NCBI RefSeq assembly: GCF_000763375.1
Contig: NZ_JPSY01000005.1
Location: 1-29,049 of the forward strand
Reading direction: 5' to 3'
Origin: Microbacterium profundi
GTDB lineage: Bacteria > Actinomycetota > Actinomycetes > Actinomycetales > Microbacteriaceae
Length of the DNA: 29,049 nucleotides
The translations under genes were made by a program, and so were the position numbers. The stretch's first letter is position 1. Each line of letters opens with the position of its first letter. Shown here piece by piece: positions 6,198 through 17,567 of the stretch. The notes under the pieces were generated by a model that saw nothing but the letters and a program-made list of their open reading frames with translations, was not told the DNA's origin and searched no databases.

Positions 6198-7717
6198 GCC
6201 CGATAGCCGATGACAGTGGTCATGCCGGTTTCGGCGTGGTAGATGTTGTGGCAGTGGGCGACCCAGAGACCTGGGTTGTCAGCGTCGAAGTCGACGGTGA
6301 GGGTCTGCTTGGGCAGGATGATCGACGTGTCTTTCCGCGGGCCGCCACCTTCATGCTGGTAGGTGTGACCGTGTAGATGGAATGGGTGCCACATCTCGGT
6401 GTCATTAGTGATCGTGAACCGGACGCGTTCGCCTTCGCGGATCTCGTGCGCGCCGTCGAGGGGCTGATTCATATCGAACCGTCGCCCGTCGATGCCCCAG
6501 TCGTATTCGGCCATACCTCCGGTGAGAGTGATCGCCACGGTCCGATCAGGCTGCCGTGAGGACAGCGCAACGCTGCTATCTGACGTCAGCAGCTGTGCGG
6601 TCCCGATCCGGCTGCTAGTGAGCTCCGGGATGCTCACATCGGCCGTCGGTGCTGCCGCGGCGCTGCCGGTGCGGATGACGGCGAAACCGCGATCGCGTTT
6701 GCCCTCGGCCTGAGCGATGAGGGGGAACGCGCCGTCATCCAGGGTAATGATCGCGTCGTAGCGTTCGCCCATACCGATGAGGATGCTGTCGACTTCGACC
6801 GGTTCCACGGGGAATCCGTCGGTATGGGTGATGGTGAGCGTGTGACCGCCGATGGCGAGGCGGAACGCGGTGTCGCTGCCGGCGTTGATGATCCGCAGCC
6901 GCACCTTCTCGCCGGCCCGCCCGGTGAACTGGGTCGGGTCGGCGGGGGGCTTCCCATTGACGAGGTAGAGGGGATAGTAGACGTCGCCGGCGTCGCCGCC
7001 GAGCAGGTCGGAGGTGGCGCCCATGAGGGTGTTGCCCATCCGCATGAACATGTCGCCCTTCCCGCCCATGTCGCCCATCCCGGCGGACAGCTCGTCAAGG
7101 ACGTCGTCGGGGGTGGCGGTGACGCCGTCGAGCCAGTCGTCGAGGATGATGACCCACTCGTCCTCGTACCCGCCGGGCTCGGCGGGGTCCTCGACGATCA
7201 GCGCCCCGTACAGGCCACGGTCCAGCTGCACCCCGACGTGGGGGTGGAACCAGTAGGTGCCGGGATCGGGCGCGATGAACTCGTAGTCGAAACTGGCCCC
7301 GGCCTTGATGGGCTGCTGGGTGACCGGCGGGACGCCGTCCATGTCGTTGCGCAGCGCGAGCCCGTGCCAGTGCACGGAGGTGTCCGCCTCGAGCTGGTTC
7401 CGGACGGTGGCCTTCAGAGTGTCTCCGGCGCCGAGACGGATCACGGGCGCCGGAACAGACCCGAACGCCCAGGTCGGCGCGGTCGCCCCGGCTAGGTCCA
7501 GCACGGTCGGGGCGGCGGTGAGGGTCGCGGTGGTGACCTTCCCGGTGCCGCCGCGGCGCCGCTCGGCGCCTTGGACCTGGGCGCCGTCGGGCTGCACCCA
7601 GTTCGCCGCCGGCGCGCAGGATGCCAGCGCGACCGTCGCGACGGCGCCAATGCTGACGCCGAGGAACCCTCGCCGAGTTAGGAGGAAGCGGGGGCGTGGG
7701 GCGGGCGACGGGTTCAT
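6194..7717 (-). CDS. Tat-exported multicopper oxidase (lipoprotein)
   Basis: The 507-aa protein begins with a twin-arginine signal (LLTRRGFLGVS) that ends in a lipobox, LASC, with Cys34. It should therefore be folded with copper inside, exported by Tat and anchored by lipid. All four copper-ligand motifs are present in order: HWHG (near residue 116), WFHPH (near 155), HPFHLHGH (444 onward) and HCHNIYHAETGM (488-499), with Met499 as the likely type 1 axial ligand. A Met-rich loop, GMGDMGGKGDMFMRMGNTLM (middle of the protein), recalls the Cu(I) loop of CueO. Expected role: oxidation of Cu(I) to less toxic Cu(II) outside the membrane. ATG 7717 overlaps the permease stop; AAAGGA lies upstream. 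Confidence 0.93.
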   Translation of the reverse strand: MNPSPAPRPRFLLTRRGFLGVSIGAVATVALASCAPAANWVQPDGAQVQGAERRRGGTGKVTTATLTAAPTVLDLAGATAPTWAFGSVPAPVIRLGAGDTLKATVRNQLEADTSVHWHGLALRNDMDGVPPVTQQPIKAGASFDYEFIAPDPGTYWFHPHVGVQLDRGLYGALIVEDPAEPGGYEDEWVIILDDWLDGVTATPDDVLDELSAGMGDMGGKGDMFMRMGNTLMGATSDLLGGDAGDVYYPLYLVNGKPPADPTQFTGRAGEKVRLRIINAGSDTAFRLAIGGHTLTITHTDGFPVEPVEVDSILIGMGERYDAIITLDDGAFPLIAQAEGKRDRGFAVIRTGSAAAAPTADVSIPELTSSRIGTAQLLTSDSSVALSSRQPDRTVAITLTGGMAEYDWGIDGRRFDMNQPLDGAHEIREGERVRFTITNDTEMWHPFHLHGHTYQHEGGGPRKDTSIILPKQTLTVDFDADNPGLWVAHCHNIYHAETGMTTVIGYRA

Positions 7718-8733
7718 CGTTGTTTCCTTTCCGGCCGGGAGCGCGGGCCGTGGTTTTCGTCAGGGAGGCCGTCCGGGTCGGACGTCGCATGATCGGCGGA
7801 GGCTCGTGGGGCACGATTGCCGGTTGCCGTGACGGCCGAGGGCTCTGAGCGCCTGGATCCGATGGCGAGCAACGCCATTGCGATCAGCACGATCACGGTC
7901 CCGATCCAGCCCCACAGGCCCGGGTCCTCGCGCAGGATCAGCAGCGACAGCAGGATCCCGAAGACCGGCACGAGCAGCGTCCACGCGGCGAGGAGGTCGA
8001 GCCGGGCACGTCCGATCTCGGTGAACCAGGCGACCGTGGTGGCGGCGGTGCCGACCAGTGATAGGAACAGCAGGGTGAGGATGAACCGGATGTTCCAGTC
8101 GATCGTGGGCGGCCCTTCTGTGACGGCTGCGGTGCCGGCGAGGATCGCACCTCCGATGAGCAGCTGAGCTGCCGCCACGATTCGGACGTCTGCGTGCACG
8201 ATCCGGCCGATGAGGGTGCCGGCGGTGATCGCGGCGGCGGAGGTCAGTGAGAGCCACGCTCCGGTGCCGAGCCCGGAGGGAAGGACGATGATGAGTAGGC
8301 CGGTGAAGCCCAGGCCGATCGCGGCGATCGCGGCGGGGGTGGGACGCTCGCGGTAGAGCCACCACGCGGGCAGCAGGATCAGGATTGGCTGCGCGTTGGC
8401 GAGCACCGAGGCGATCCCGGTCGACAGTCCGGTCGCGGCGACGAACATCGTCGCGAATGCCAGGGCGATGTTCACCAGTCCGAGGCAGCCGATCAGTGCC
8501 CATGTCTTCGGGTCGCGGGGAAGAGGTGCCCGCTGGATGCCGGCGACGGTTGCGAGCGCGACCCCGGCGATGAGGGCTCTCAGTGCCGCGAGCCACAGCG
8601 GCGGGGCGTCTTGCAGGCCGACGGTGATCGCGACGAAGCACGACCCCCAGGCGAGCGTGACCCACAGCATCCGCAGCGGTCGGGGGTGCCCGTGCCGGCT
8701 GGCGTCCGCGAGGGGGCGGACGACGGTGTTCAC
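7714..8733 (-). CDS. EamA/DMT-family permease
   Basis: A 339-aa protein with about ten hydrophobic segments in two halves, typical of the drug/metabolite transporter (EamA) superfamily. The first helix is LWVTLAWGSCFVAITVGLQ and the repeat junction lies around residue 150. The GTG start at 8733 is chosen because it overlaps the previous stop as GTGA; a later ATG (MLWVTLAW) is the alternative. The last 45 residues after the final helix are hydrophilic and basic. It sits between a DUF2933 gene and the multicopper oxidase with 4-bp overlaps on both sides. Substrate unknown; a link to copper or to a metabolite of the neighbouring enzymes is inference. Confidence 0.85.
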   Translation of the reverse strand: MNTVVRPLADASRHGHPRPLRMLWVTLAWGSCFVAITVGLQDAPPLWLAALRALIAGVALATVAGIQRAPLPRDPKTWALIGCLGLVNIALAFATMFVAATGLSTGIASVLANAQPILILLPAWWLYRERPTPAAIAAIGLGFTGLLIIVLPSGLGTGAWLSLTSAAAITAGTLIGRIVHADVRIVAAAQLLIGGAILAGTAAVTEGPPTIDWNIRFILTLLFLSLVGTAATTVAWFTEIGRARLDLLAAWTLLVPVFGILLSLLILREDPGLWGWIGTVIVLIAMALLAIGSRRSEPSAVTATGNRAPRASADHATSDPDGLPDENHGPRSRPERKQR

Positions 8734-9014
8734 GACGACTCTCGCGTGTCGGTCCCGCTGTCGCCCCCGTGGCGTCGATGATTCGAGTCGTGGGCGCCGG
8801 TGTGGTGGCGGTGGCCGAACAGGTGCATGGCGGCCATGCCGATGATCGCGACGTAGGGCAGCACTGCGACGACGTGGGGAAGGTGGTCGATGAACAGGTA
8901 GATCGCGATCCCGAGCACGGAGATCCCGATGATCAGCCACGCCGTCACAGGCATCCGTCGCCGCGGGTCGCCTTCGCCGGGATGGTCGGCGGGCGGTTGG
9001 TGGTCACCGGTCAT
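8730..9014 (-). CDS. DUF2933-like small membrane protein, His-rich tail
   Basis: A 94-aa protein with two close hydrophobic segments (VTAWLIIGISVLGIAIYLFI and a second ending CPL-like at AAMHLFGHRHH). A tail rich in His, Asp and Ser follows (HRHHTGAHDSNHRRHGG). The double-helix hairpin followed by MHLFGHRHH resembles DUF2933 proteins, which recur in copper resistance clusters. Its ATG lies 11 bp inside the end of the GAPDH gene and its TGA overlaps the permease start, so it is part of one translational chain. A metal-binding membrane helper is plausible but not shown. Confidence 0.72.
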   Translation of the reverse strand: MTGDHQPPADHPGEGDPRRRMPVTAWLIIGISVLGIAIYLFIDHLPHVVAVLPYVAIIGMAAMHLFGHRHHTGAHDSNHRRHGGDSGTDTRESS

Positions 9015-10062
9015 GGTCGGGCTCCTCCGCCGGTGTGAGGAAGTCCTGGCGCATGCCGAGGCTCTCGTCGGTGAGGCGGATCGAGGTCGCGGCGTCGGGG
9101 ACGGTGCCCGTCAGCGCGCGGATCGCGTCGATCGTCTCGGGCACGACGATGGCCTCGTTGTAGACCTGGTAGGCGAGGTAGGCCTCGCTGCCGTTCACGG
9201 TGACCAGGTCCTCCCACACGGCGACCTCCCACATGTCTCCCCGGGGGCGGCCGAGATCGCGCATCAGCTCGACGGTGGAGTTGAGGGCGACCAGGCCATC
9301 GGACATCCGGATGAACGCGATGCGGGGCGCGGCGCGCAGGGCGTCCAGCACCTCGTCGCGGGTCGCCTCCCGGGTCAGTTGTAGCGTCCAGTAGTGGCTG
9401 TGGGTCTGCGTGTGGGCGCCTTTGGCGGCGATGGTGACGACATCGAGTCCGGGGAGCACGGTCTGTGCGTCGGGGCCCTGATGAGAGGGGATGGTCGGTT
9501 CTGGGACCATCGTGTTCATGATCCCGCCGAGGTGCGATTCCCACGGGTCGGTGGCGCGGCGGATGAGCACCCCACGGGCGCGCAGCAGGAGTCCGGCCGC
9601 ATCCAGCGCGCCGAGGATCCGCACGATGCTGGTGGTGTTGCAGGAGACCACCCGGGTGCTGTCCCTGCCGATGGCGCTGGCGTAGTTGGCTTGGGCGACG
9701 AAGGAGTGGCCGGTGGTGGAGTGGGACTCGCCGCCTTGGAGCACTGCCTTGACGCCGAGGGCGCGGTAGCGCTCCAGGTTTCCCGCTGCCACATGCTTGG
9801 GGGTGGTGTCGACGACGACGTCGCACTGCGCGAGAAGGTCGTCGAGCACTCCCTGTGCGGGCACGTCGGCGCCCCGCATGGCCTGCTGCGCCTCGATGGT
9901 GGAGGCGAACACGGGCAGGCGGTTCGCTGCGGACTTGATCCGCCAGTCGGTGGCGATGTCCGCGACGCCGACCAGGTCCATGTCCGACTGCAGCAGGACC
10001 GCGTCGGCGACGCGCTTGCCGATGACGCCGTAGCCGTTGACGCCGACTCGAATGGTGTTCAT
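9004..10062 (-). CDS. Archaeal-type (class II) glyceraldehyde-3-phosphate dehydrogenase
   Basis: Start at ATG 10062 (AAAGG upstream) gives 352 aa, the normal length of class II GAPDH. The N-terminal Rossmann motif is VGVNGYGVIGKRVADAV. The catalytic Cys is Cys141 in VVSCNTTSIVRILG, the class II pattern rather than the bacterial SCTTNC motif. DVVVDTTPKH and GGESHS further match archaeal enzymes. It oxidises glyceraldehyde-3-phosphate to 1,3-bisphosphoglycerate, usually with NADP or NAD. The class is rare in bacteria. It lies 39 bp after the UbiB-like gene and overlaps the DUF2933 gene, so it sits between metal and carbon genes in one operon. The gene contains the catalytic residues and looks functional. 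Confidence 0.9.
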   Translation of the reverse strand: MNTIRVGVNGYGVIGKRVADAVLLQSDMDLVGVADIATDWRIKSAANRLPVFASTIEAQQAMRGADVPAQGVLDDLLAQCDVVVDTTPKHVAAGNLERYRALGVKAVLQGGESHSTTGHSFVAQANYASAIGRDSTRVVSCNTTSIVRILGALDAAGLLLRARGVLIRRATDPWESHLGGIMNTMVPEPTIPSHQGPDAQTVLPGLDVVTIAAKGAHTQTHSHYWTLQLTREATRDEVLDALRAAPRIAFIRMSDGLVALNSTVELMRDLGRPRGDMWEVAVWEDLVTVNGSEAYLAYQVYNEAIVVPETIDAIRALTGTVPDAATSIRLTDESLGMRQDFLTPAEEPDHDR

Positions 10063-10100
10063 GTGCGTGCCTTTCTGATGAGGGATGGGAGCCGCGGCGG

Positions 10101-11746
<1,646 letters not shown>

Positions 11747-11747
<1 letters not shown>

Positions 11748-14700
11748 CAGTCGAGGCCTCCTTCGCGGTTGGTCGCGTCGCGGGCCGAGGTGCCCGGGCC
11801 GATCGCGAACGTCTTGGTCTGTCCGGCCGAGAGCGGCACGGCGACCGCGCCGACGCGCACGTGGATCGCGGGTGCTGAGCCGGCGTGCACGCGAAGCTCC
11901 AGGCTGCGGTCACGGAGCATCACGTCGACGAGGTGGCCGCGGTATCGGATCTGGAACCCGACCCGGGTGAGGTTCGGCGGCAGTCGGGGGGCGAAGACGA
12001 GCTCGTCGTCACCGAGGGCCATGCCGGCGAAGGAGCGGACGGGCAGGTCGATGGTGCCGGCCATCGCGCCGAGGTGGATCCCTTCGCGGGTGGTGCCGCC
12101 CTGGGAGTCGTCGAGATCGGCGATCAGCGCCTCGCGGAACGCGATCCAGGAGCGGGACGGGTCGATGCCGGCCAGGACGGAGGCGTTCACGACTCGGCTG
12201 AGCGTCGACCCGTTGGCGGTGCGCGCGAGGTAGTACTCGACCGTGCGGGTCAGGTCCTGCTCGGAGAACGGGTAGCCGAGCGTGGCGAGTTGCGCCCGGA
12301 GCCCGTCGTGACCGAGCAGGTAGACCAGCATGACGACGTCGGGCTGCTTGGCGAGCTTGTACCGGTTGGTGCTGTCGTTCTCGGACTCGAGGATGAGATC
12401 GAGCCGGCCGATGTTCCCGTACTCCTCGCGGTAGTGGTCCCAGTCCAGCTCCTGCAGGCTCTCGTAGCCGTCGAACTGGGTGAGGATGCCGTCGCGGTGG
12501 AACCCCACCGCCAGTCGTGTGCTGAGCCGGGCCCATCCCGCGATCTCCTCGTCGGTGACGCGGAGCCGGTCGCGGAGGCCCTCGCCGCGGTGCCCGTGGA
12601 GCAGGGCGAGTGTCCGGGCCGCTCGCGTGGCGACCCACGAGGCGAGGACGTTGGTGTACGTGTTGTCGCGCAGGCCGCTGCCGGGAGCGTCCGGGGCGCC
12701 GTCGTGGAACTCGTCGGGTCCCATCACCCCGGCGATGTGGAAGCGGTCGGTGGCAGTGTCGTGCTCGGCGAGCGAGGCGAACAGGCGGGCGACCTCGATG
12801 ATGAGCTCGCCGCCGCGTTCGGCGAGCCACTCGAGGTCGCCGGTGGCCTGGTAGTGCTGCCAGGCGTTGTAGGCGATGGCGAGGCCGACGTGGCGTTGAC
12901 GGTGGGAGTTGTCCGGCATCCACCGACCGGAGCGCGGGTTGTAGAGCGCCTCGGGCGTCTCCTCGCGACCGTCGCTGCCGCTCTGCCAGGGGAAGAGGGC
13001 TCCGCGGAGTCCGGCGGCGGTCGCCGCGGCGCGCGCGGCGTCCAGTCGCCGCCAGCGGTAGTCGATCAGCGCCCGGCTGATCTCGGGCGTGCGCAGAGCG
13101 ATCACGGGCAGGACGAACACCTCGTCCCAGAAGACGTGCCCCCGATACCCCTCGCCGTGCAGGCCGCGGGCGGGCACCCCGGCGTCGAGCTCGACGGTGT
13201 GCGGCGAGAGGGTCTGGAGCAGGTGGAAGACGTGCAGGTTCAGGATGAGTCGGCTGTGCGTGTCGGCGTCCAGGGTGACCGCGAAGCGTTCCCAGAGTCG
13301 CCGCCACGCCGCCGCGTGGCGTTCCCGCAGCGCCTCGACGTCGCCACCGCGTTCGGTGAGCAGGGTCAGGGCGGCACCACCCGGCTCGCTGATGGCCCGA
13401 TCGTGGGAGGTGTAGATCGCGGCCGTCTTGGTGAGGGTGACCGGTCGACCCTGCTCCAGAGGGATGCGCAGCTCCAGGGTGTGCTGCGATGGCGTGTCGA
13501 TGCGGTGATCGGTCGCGCTGTCGGTTCCGGTGAGGGTCGAGCGGACGGCGGTGGCGATGTGGACCCGGCTCTGCCGGGTCCGCACCTCGCAGAGGGTGGT
13601 GTCGCCGACCTGGCGGAACGTCGGCTGCGTGAGGTGGGTGGCGTCCGATCCGAGATACGCGGCCACGTTGCTGTTGCGCACCCCGGCGTCGATCCCGGCG
13701 CGGAGGGTGACCGTGCCGCTCCAGTCGGGGGCGGTGAGCGTGGTTTCCAGCACGGCCAGGTGAGGCTCGTCCAGGGAGGTGAACGTCGTCTGCACGAAGT
13801 CGAGTCGATCCCCGTTCGGACCGGTGAGGACCGCGCGGCGGACGACCAGGCCGCGGCGCAGGTCGAGCTCGCGTCGTTCGCTGTGCGTCACGACCTGGCC
13901 GGTGGACAGCCACGGCCCGTCTCCGAGGCGGAGGTCCACCGGAAGCCAGTTGGGAGTGTTGACGAGATGCTCCTCCTCGAGCTCGCGCCCGTGGATGGTG
14001 CTCGCCAGCCGGTTGTACACGCCGGCGAGGTAGGTGCCGGGATAGTGGATGCCGTCGTCGTGGTGCTCGGGCCGGGCGCCCCGGGTGGCCAGGTAGCCGT
14101 TGCCCAGCGCGGTGAGCGCCTCCCGGTGCCCTTCGTGCGCGGGGTCGAAGCCGTCGTAGACCAGCTGCCACGGATCCGTGGTGGAGACGCCCAGGTCGAG
14201 CTCGGCGACATCGGCCAGGACGAGGTCGGCGCCCGCGGCCTCGAGCTGCTCCCGCGCTCCGGCGCGGTCGATGCCGACGACGAAGCCGAAGCCTCCGCGC
14301 CTCCCGGCCGCCACGCCGGCGACCGAGTCCTCGACGACCGCGGTGCGGGCCGCAGCGACACCCAGTCGCCGGGCTGCCTCGACGAACATGGCGGGATCCG
14401 GCTTGCCTTTCAGGTGATGCGAGAGCGCGATCCGGCCGTCCACCACGGTGTCGAAGCAGCCGGCCAGTCCTGCGGCGGCGAGCATCTGGTGCGCGTTCCG
14501 GCTCGCGGTGACCAGCCCGACCGGAACGGCCGCGCCCCGCAGGCGATGCAGCAGCGCCACGGTGCCCGGATAGACGCGCAGCCCGCGGGTGCCCAGCTCC
14601 GCCAGGAACAGCTCGTTCTTGCGCGCCGCGAGCCCCGCGATCGTCCACGCCGTTGGTGGGTCGTCGGGATCTCCGGCGTCCAGGGCGATCCCACGGGCCG

Positions 14701-14953
14701 TCAGGTACGCCGATACCCCGTCCTCGCGGGTTCGCCCATCCACATAGCGGCGGTAGTCGGCGACCGGGTCGAAGGTCGTCTCGGGGTCGTCCACCTGCAC
14801 ACGCGGGTCTCGCAGCACCTCGTCGAACAGCTGCTTCCACGCGGCGGCATGGATCGCGGCGGTGTTCGTGACCACGCCGTCCATGTCGAACAGCACCGCG
14901 TCGTAGACGGCATCGAGGTGGTGAGTCCCGTGCTCTGCCGACCGCGGAGTCAT
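11747..14953 (-). CDS. Beta-phosphoglucomutase / GH65 disaccharide phosphorylase fusion
   Basis: A 1068-aa fusion. Residues 1-245 are a HAD hydrolase of the beta-phosphoglucomutase type: LFDMDGVVTNTA with Asp23 and Asp25, TASRNAHQML, HHLKGKPDPAMF and VVEDSVAGV. From about 260 to 1040 is a GH65 enzyme (maltose/trehalose/kojibiose phosphorylase group), with HVFWDEVFVLPV and GVMGPDEFHDG, where Glu748 is the expected general acid, and EGIHLGAMAGTID in the late phosphate-binding region. Together the halves would split an alpha-glucosyl disaccharide with phosphate to beta-glucose-1-phosphate and turn that into glucose-6-phosphate without ATP. The exact disaccharide cannot be read from motifs. The gene lies 19 bp after the CPD ATPase and is coupled to the UbiB-like gene. 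Confidence 0.88.
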
Positions 14954-14972
14954 CGCGGCGCCTCGCGTCCGG

Positions 14973-17567
14973 TCATGAGGCGCCGCCGGGCGTCGACGCC
15001 GGGGCGAGGCTGCTCGCCTCTGCCGGGGCCGCGGGGGCCTGCTGGGCGGGCAGCCGGAGCCGCTTGAGCAGGAGCGCGTTGACGGCGACGATCACGCTGG
15101 AGCCGGACATGCTGATGGCGGCGATCTCCGGGGAGAGCATGATCCCGAACGCGGGGTAGAACACGCCGGCGGCGATCGGCAGCGCGATCGCGTTGTAGCC
15201 GATGGCCCAGCCGAGGTTCTGCCGCATCTTCCGCAGCGTGCCCTTCCCGATCTTCAGCGCGATCGCCACGTCCAGCGGGTCGGAGCGCATCAGGACGACA
15301 TCGGCGGTCTCGATGGCGACGTCGGTGCCGGCGCCGATCGCGATGCCGAGGTCCGCCTGGGCGAGGGCGGGGGCGTCGTTGACGCCGTCGCCGACCATCG
15401 CGACCTTCTTGCCGGATGCCTGGAGCTCGGCGATCTTGGCGGACTTGTCCTCGGGGAGCACGTCGGCGATCACGGTGTCGATGCCCAGCAGCGAGGCGAT
15501 GCGCTCGGCGGTGGGCTTGTTGTCGCCCGTGAGCATCGCCACCTCGATGCCGTGCTCGTGGAGTGCGTCGATCGCGGCTTTCGCGGTGTCGCGGGGGGCG
15601 TCGGCGAGGGCGATCACGCCGGCGATCTGCCCGTCGACGGCGAACATGATCGCGGTGCGGCCGCCGTCCGCGAGGGCCTGCTGCTGCGAGACGACCGGGC
15701 CGGTGTCGATGCCCTGCGCGGCCATCAGCCGGGCGTTGCCGAGCACCACCTGCTTCCCGTCCACGGTGGCGATCGCGCCCTGCCCGGTGACGTTGCGGAA
15801 CGCGGACGCGGTGCGACGCGGGATGTTCCGGCTGTCGGCGTAGGTGACGATCGCCTTGGCCAGCGGGTGCTCCGACTCCCGCTCGAGCGCGGCGGCGAGG
15901 GCGAGTAGCTCCAGGTCGTCCATGCCGACGGGGATGTAGTCGGTGACCTCCGGCTCGCCCTTGGTGAGCGTGCCGGTCTTGTCCAGCACGACGGTGTCGA
16001 TGTGCGCGGCGGTCTCGATGCCGGTGGCGTTCTTGAACAGGACACCACGCTTGGCGCCCAGGCCCGTGCCGACCATGATCGCGGTCGGGGTGGCGAGCCC
16101 GAGGGCGTCGGGGCAGGTGATGACGACGACGGTGATCGCGAACAGGATCGCCATCGGCAGCTCCGCCCCGGCGAGGAACCACACCAGGAAGGTCAGGGTG
16201 CCGCCGACGAGGGCGAGCAGGACGAGCCAGAACGCGGCCCGGTCGGCGAGGCGCTGGCCGGGGGCCTTGGAGTTCTGCGCCTCCTGCACCAGCTTCACGA
16301 TCTGCGCCAGCGCGGTGTCCGCGCCGACCTTCGTGGCACGCACCCGGAGGGTGCCGACGGTGTTCACGGTCGCGCCGATCACCTCCGAGCCGGGCGCCTT
16401 CTCGACCGGCATGGACTCGCCGGTGACCATCGACTCGTCGATCTCGGACTCGCCGTCCTCGACGACGCCGTCGGTGGGGACTTTCGCGCCGGGGCGGATG
16501 AGCATGAGGTCGCCGGGGACGACCTCGGAGGTGGGGATCTCGACCTCCTCTCCGTCGCGGAGGACGACCGCGCGGGCGGGCGCGAGCTCCAGCAGCCGGC
16601 GGATGGCGTCGTTCGCGCCGCCCCGGGCGCGCATCTCGACCCAGTGGCCGAGCAGCACGAAGGTGGCCAGCACGGTGGCGGCTTCGTAGAACACCTCGCC
16701 GCCGCCGGTGAGGGTGATGACCAGGCTGTAGATCCAGCCGGCGCCGACACCGACCGCGACCAGCACCATCATGTCCAGGGTGCGGGCCCGCAGAGCCCGG
16801 TAGGCGCCGTCGAAGAAGATCCAGGCCGAGTAGAAGATCACCGGCAGCGACACGATCAGCATGAACACGTCGTCGCGCAGCCCGAACGGGGCCGGCACCT
16901 CGAAGCCGAGCACCTCCCGGCCGATCGGGGACCACAAGGTGATCGGGATCGACAGGATCAACGCGACCAGGAACCGGTTGCGCATGTCCCGGGTCATCGC
17001 CGCCATCGACATGCCGCCGTGATGCCCGCCGTGGCCCATCACATCCTGCGCGCTGCGGCCGGCCGGCTGAGCCCCGTGATCGTGCCCACCCTCGGTGGCC
17101 GGAGCGTGACCGGCATGCTCACCGGCGTCCACTGCGGAGTGGTCAGCGTGGTCCGCTGCCGGGTGCGGGTGCTCGTGCCCCGCCGGGGTGTCATGACCGG
17201 TGGAGACCGCGCGTCCCTCGTGCTCGGCGTGCTCCTGATAGCCGTCGTGCGCGTCATGCTCGGCGTGGGCATCGTGCTCGGCGTGGTCGTGGTGGTCGGC
17301 GTGCTCGTGAGGTTCGTGGGCGGGGTCGCAGATGTGGTCCGGGACGGACTGCCCGGCGCAGTGGTAGCCGCATTCGATCACCCACTGCTGCAGGTGCGCG
17401 ACCGAGGTGGTCTGCGGGTCGTAGGTGACGGTCGCGGTCTGGGAGACCGGGTTCGCGTCGACGGACAGGACGCCCGGCTGGCGGGCGAGGTGGGCTTCGG
17501 TGACGTTCTTGGAGGTCGCGCGGATCATGCCGCTGACCTGCAGGGTCACGGTCTTGGTGTCGGTCAT
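14973..17567 (-). CDS. Heavy-metal P1B-type ATPase with CPD motif and His-rich N-terminus
   Basis: ATG 17567 overlaps the phosphoketolase stop (ATGA), giving 864 aa. Residues 1-70 are an HMA-like fold whose metal motif is lost ([12 protein letters not shown] instead of GMTCxxC). A His/Asp-rich region of about 110 residues follows ([20 protein letters not shown]), ending in [14 protein letters not shown]. The ATPase core has [14 protein letters not shown] (phosphorylated Asp), the [10 protein letters not shown] hinge and eight membrane segments. The intramembrane motif is [11 protein letters not shown] (C485-P486-D487) rather than CPC or CPH. It is annotated as copper/heavy-metal exporting, but the CPD motif makes the metal uncertain. 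It stands inside the carbon operon, between phosphoketolase and GH65. Confidence 0.88.
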   Translation of the reverse strand: MTDTKTVTLQVSGMIRATSKNVTEAHLARQPGVLSVDANPVSQTATVTYDPQTTSVAHLQQWVIECGYHCAGQSVPDHICDPAHEPHEHADHHDHAEHDAHAEHDAHDGYQEHAEHEGRAVSTGHDTPAGHEHPHPAADHADHSAVDAGEHAGHAPATEGGHDHGAQPAGRSAQDVMGHGGHHGGMSMAAMTRDMRNRFLVALILSIPITLWSPIGREVLGFEVPAPFGLRDDVFMLIVSLPVIFYSAWIFFDGAYRALRARTLDMMVLVAVGVGAGWIYSLVITLTGGGEVFYEAATVLATFVLLGHWVEMRARGGANDAIRRLLELAPARAVVLRDGEEVEIPTSEVVPGDLMLIRPGAKVPTDGVVEDGESEIDESMVTGESMPVEKAPGSEVIGATVNTVGTLRVRATKVGADTALAQIVKLVQEAQNSKAPGQRLADRAAFWLVLLALVGGTLTFLVWFLAGAELPMAILFAITVVVITCPDALGLATPTAIMVGTGLGAKRGVLFKNATGIETAAHIDTVVLDKTGTLTKGEPEVTDYIPVGMDDLELLALAAALERESEHPLAKAIVTYADSRNIPRRTASAFRNVTGQGAIATVDGKQVVLGNARLMAAQGIDTGPVVSQQQALADGGRTAIMFAVDGQIAGVIALADAPRDTAKAAIDALHEHGIEVAMLTGDNKPTAERIASLLGIDTVIADVLPEDKSAKIAELQASGKKVAMVGDGVNDAPALAQADLGIAIGAGTDVAIETADVVLMRSDPLDVAIALKIGKGTLRKMRQNLGWAIGYNAIALPIAAGVFYPAFGIMLSPEIAAISMSGSSVIVAVNALLLKRLRLPAQQAPAAPAEASSLAPASTPGGAS

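Noticed and set aside
12009..14840. 943-codon minus-strand frame inside the GH65 gene
   Set aside because: Arg/Pro/Ala-rich shadow in another frame of the true gene.
11885..15067. Very long plus-strand open frame (about 1060 codons) opposite the GH65 gene
   Set aside because: It mirrors the codon pattern of the true minus-strand gene in high-GC DNA; its product is low-complexity Val/Gly/Arg-rich with no domain.
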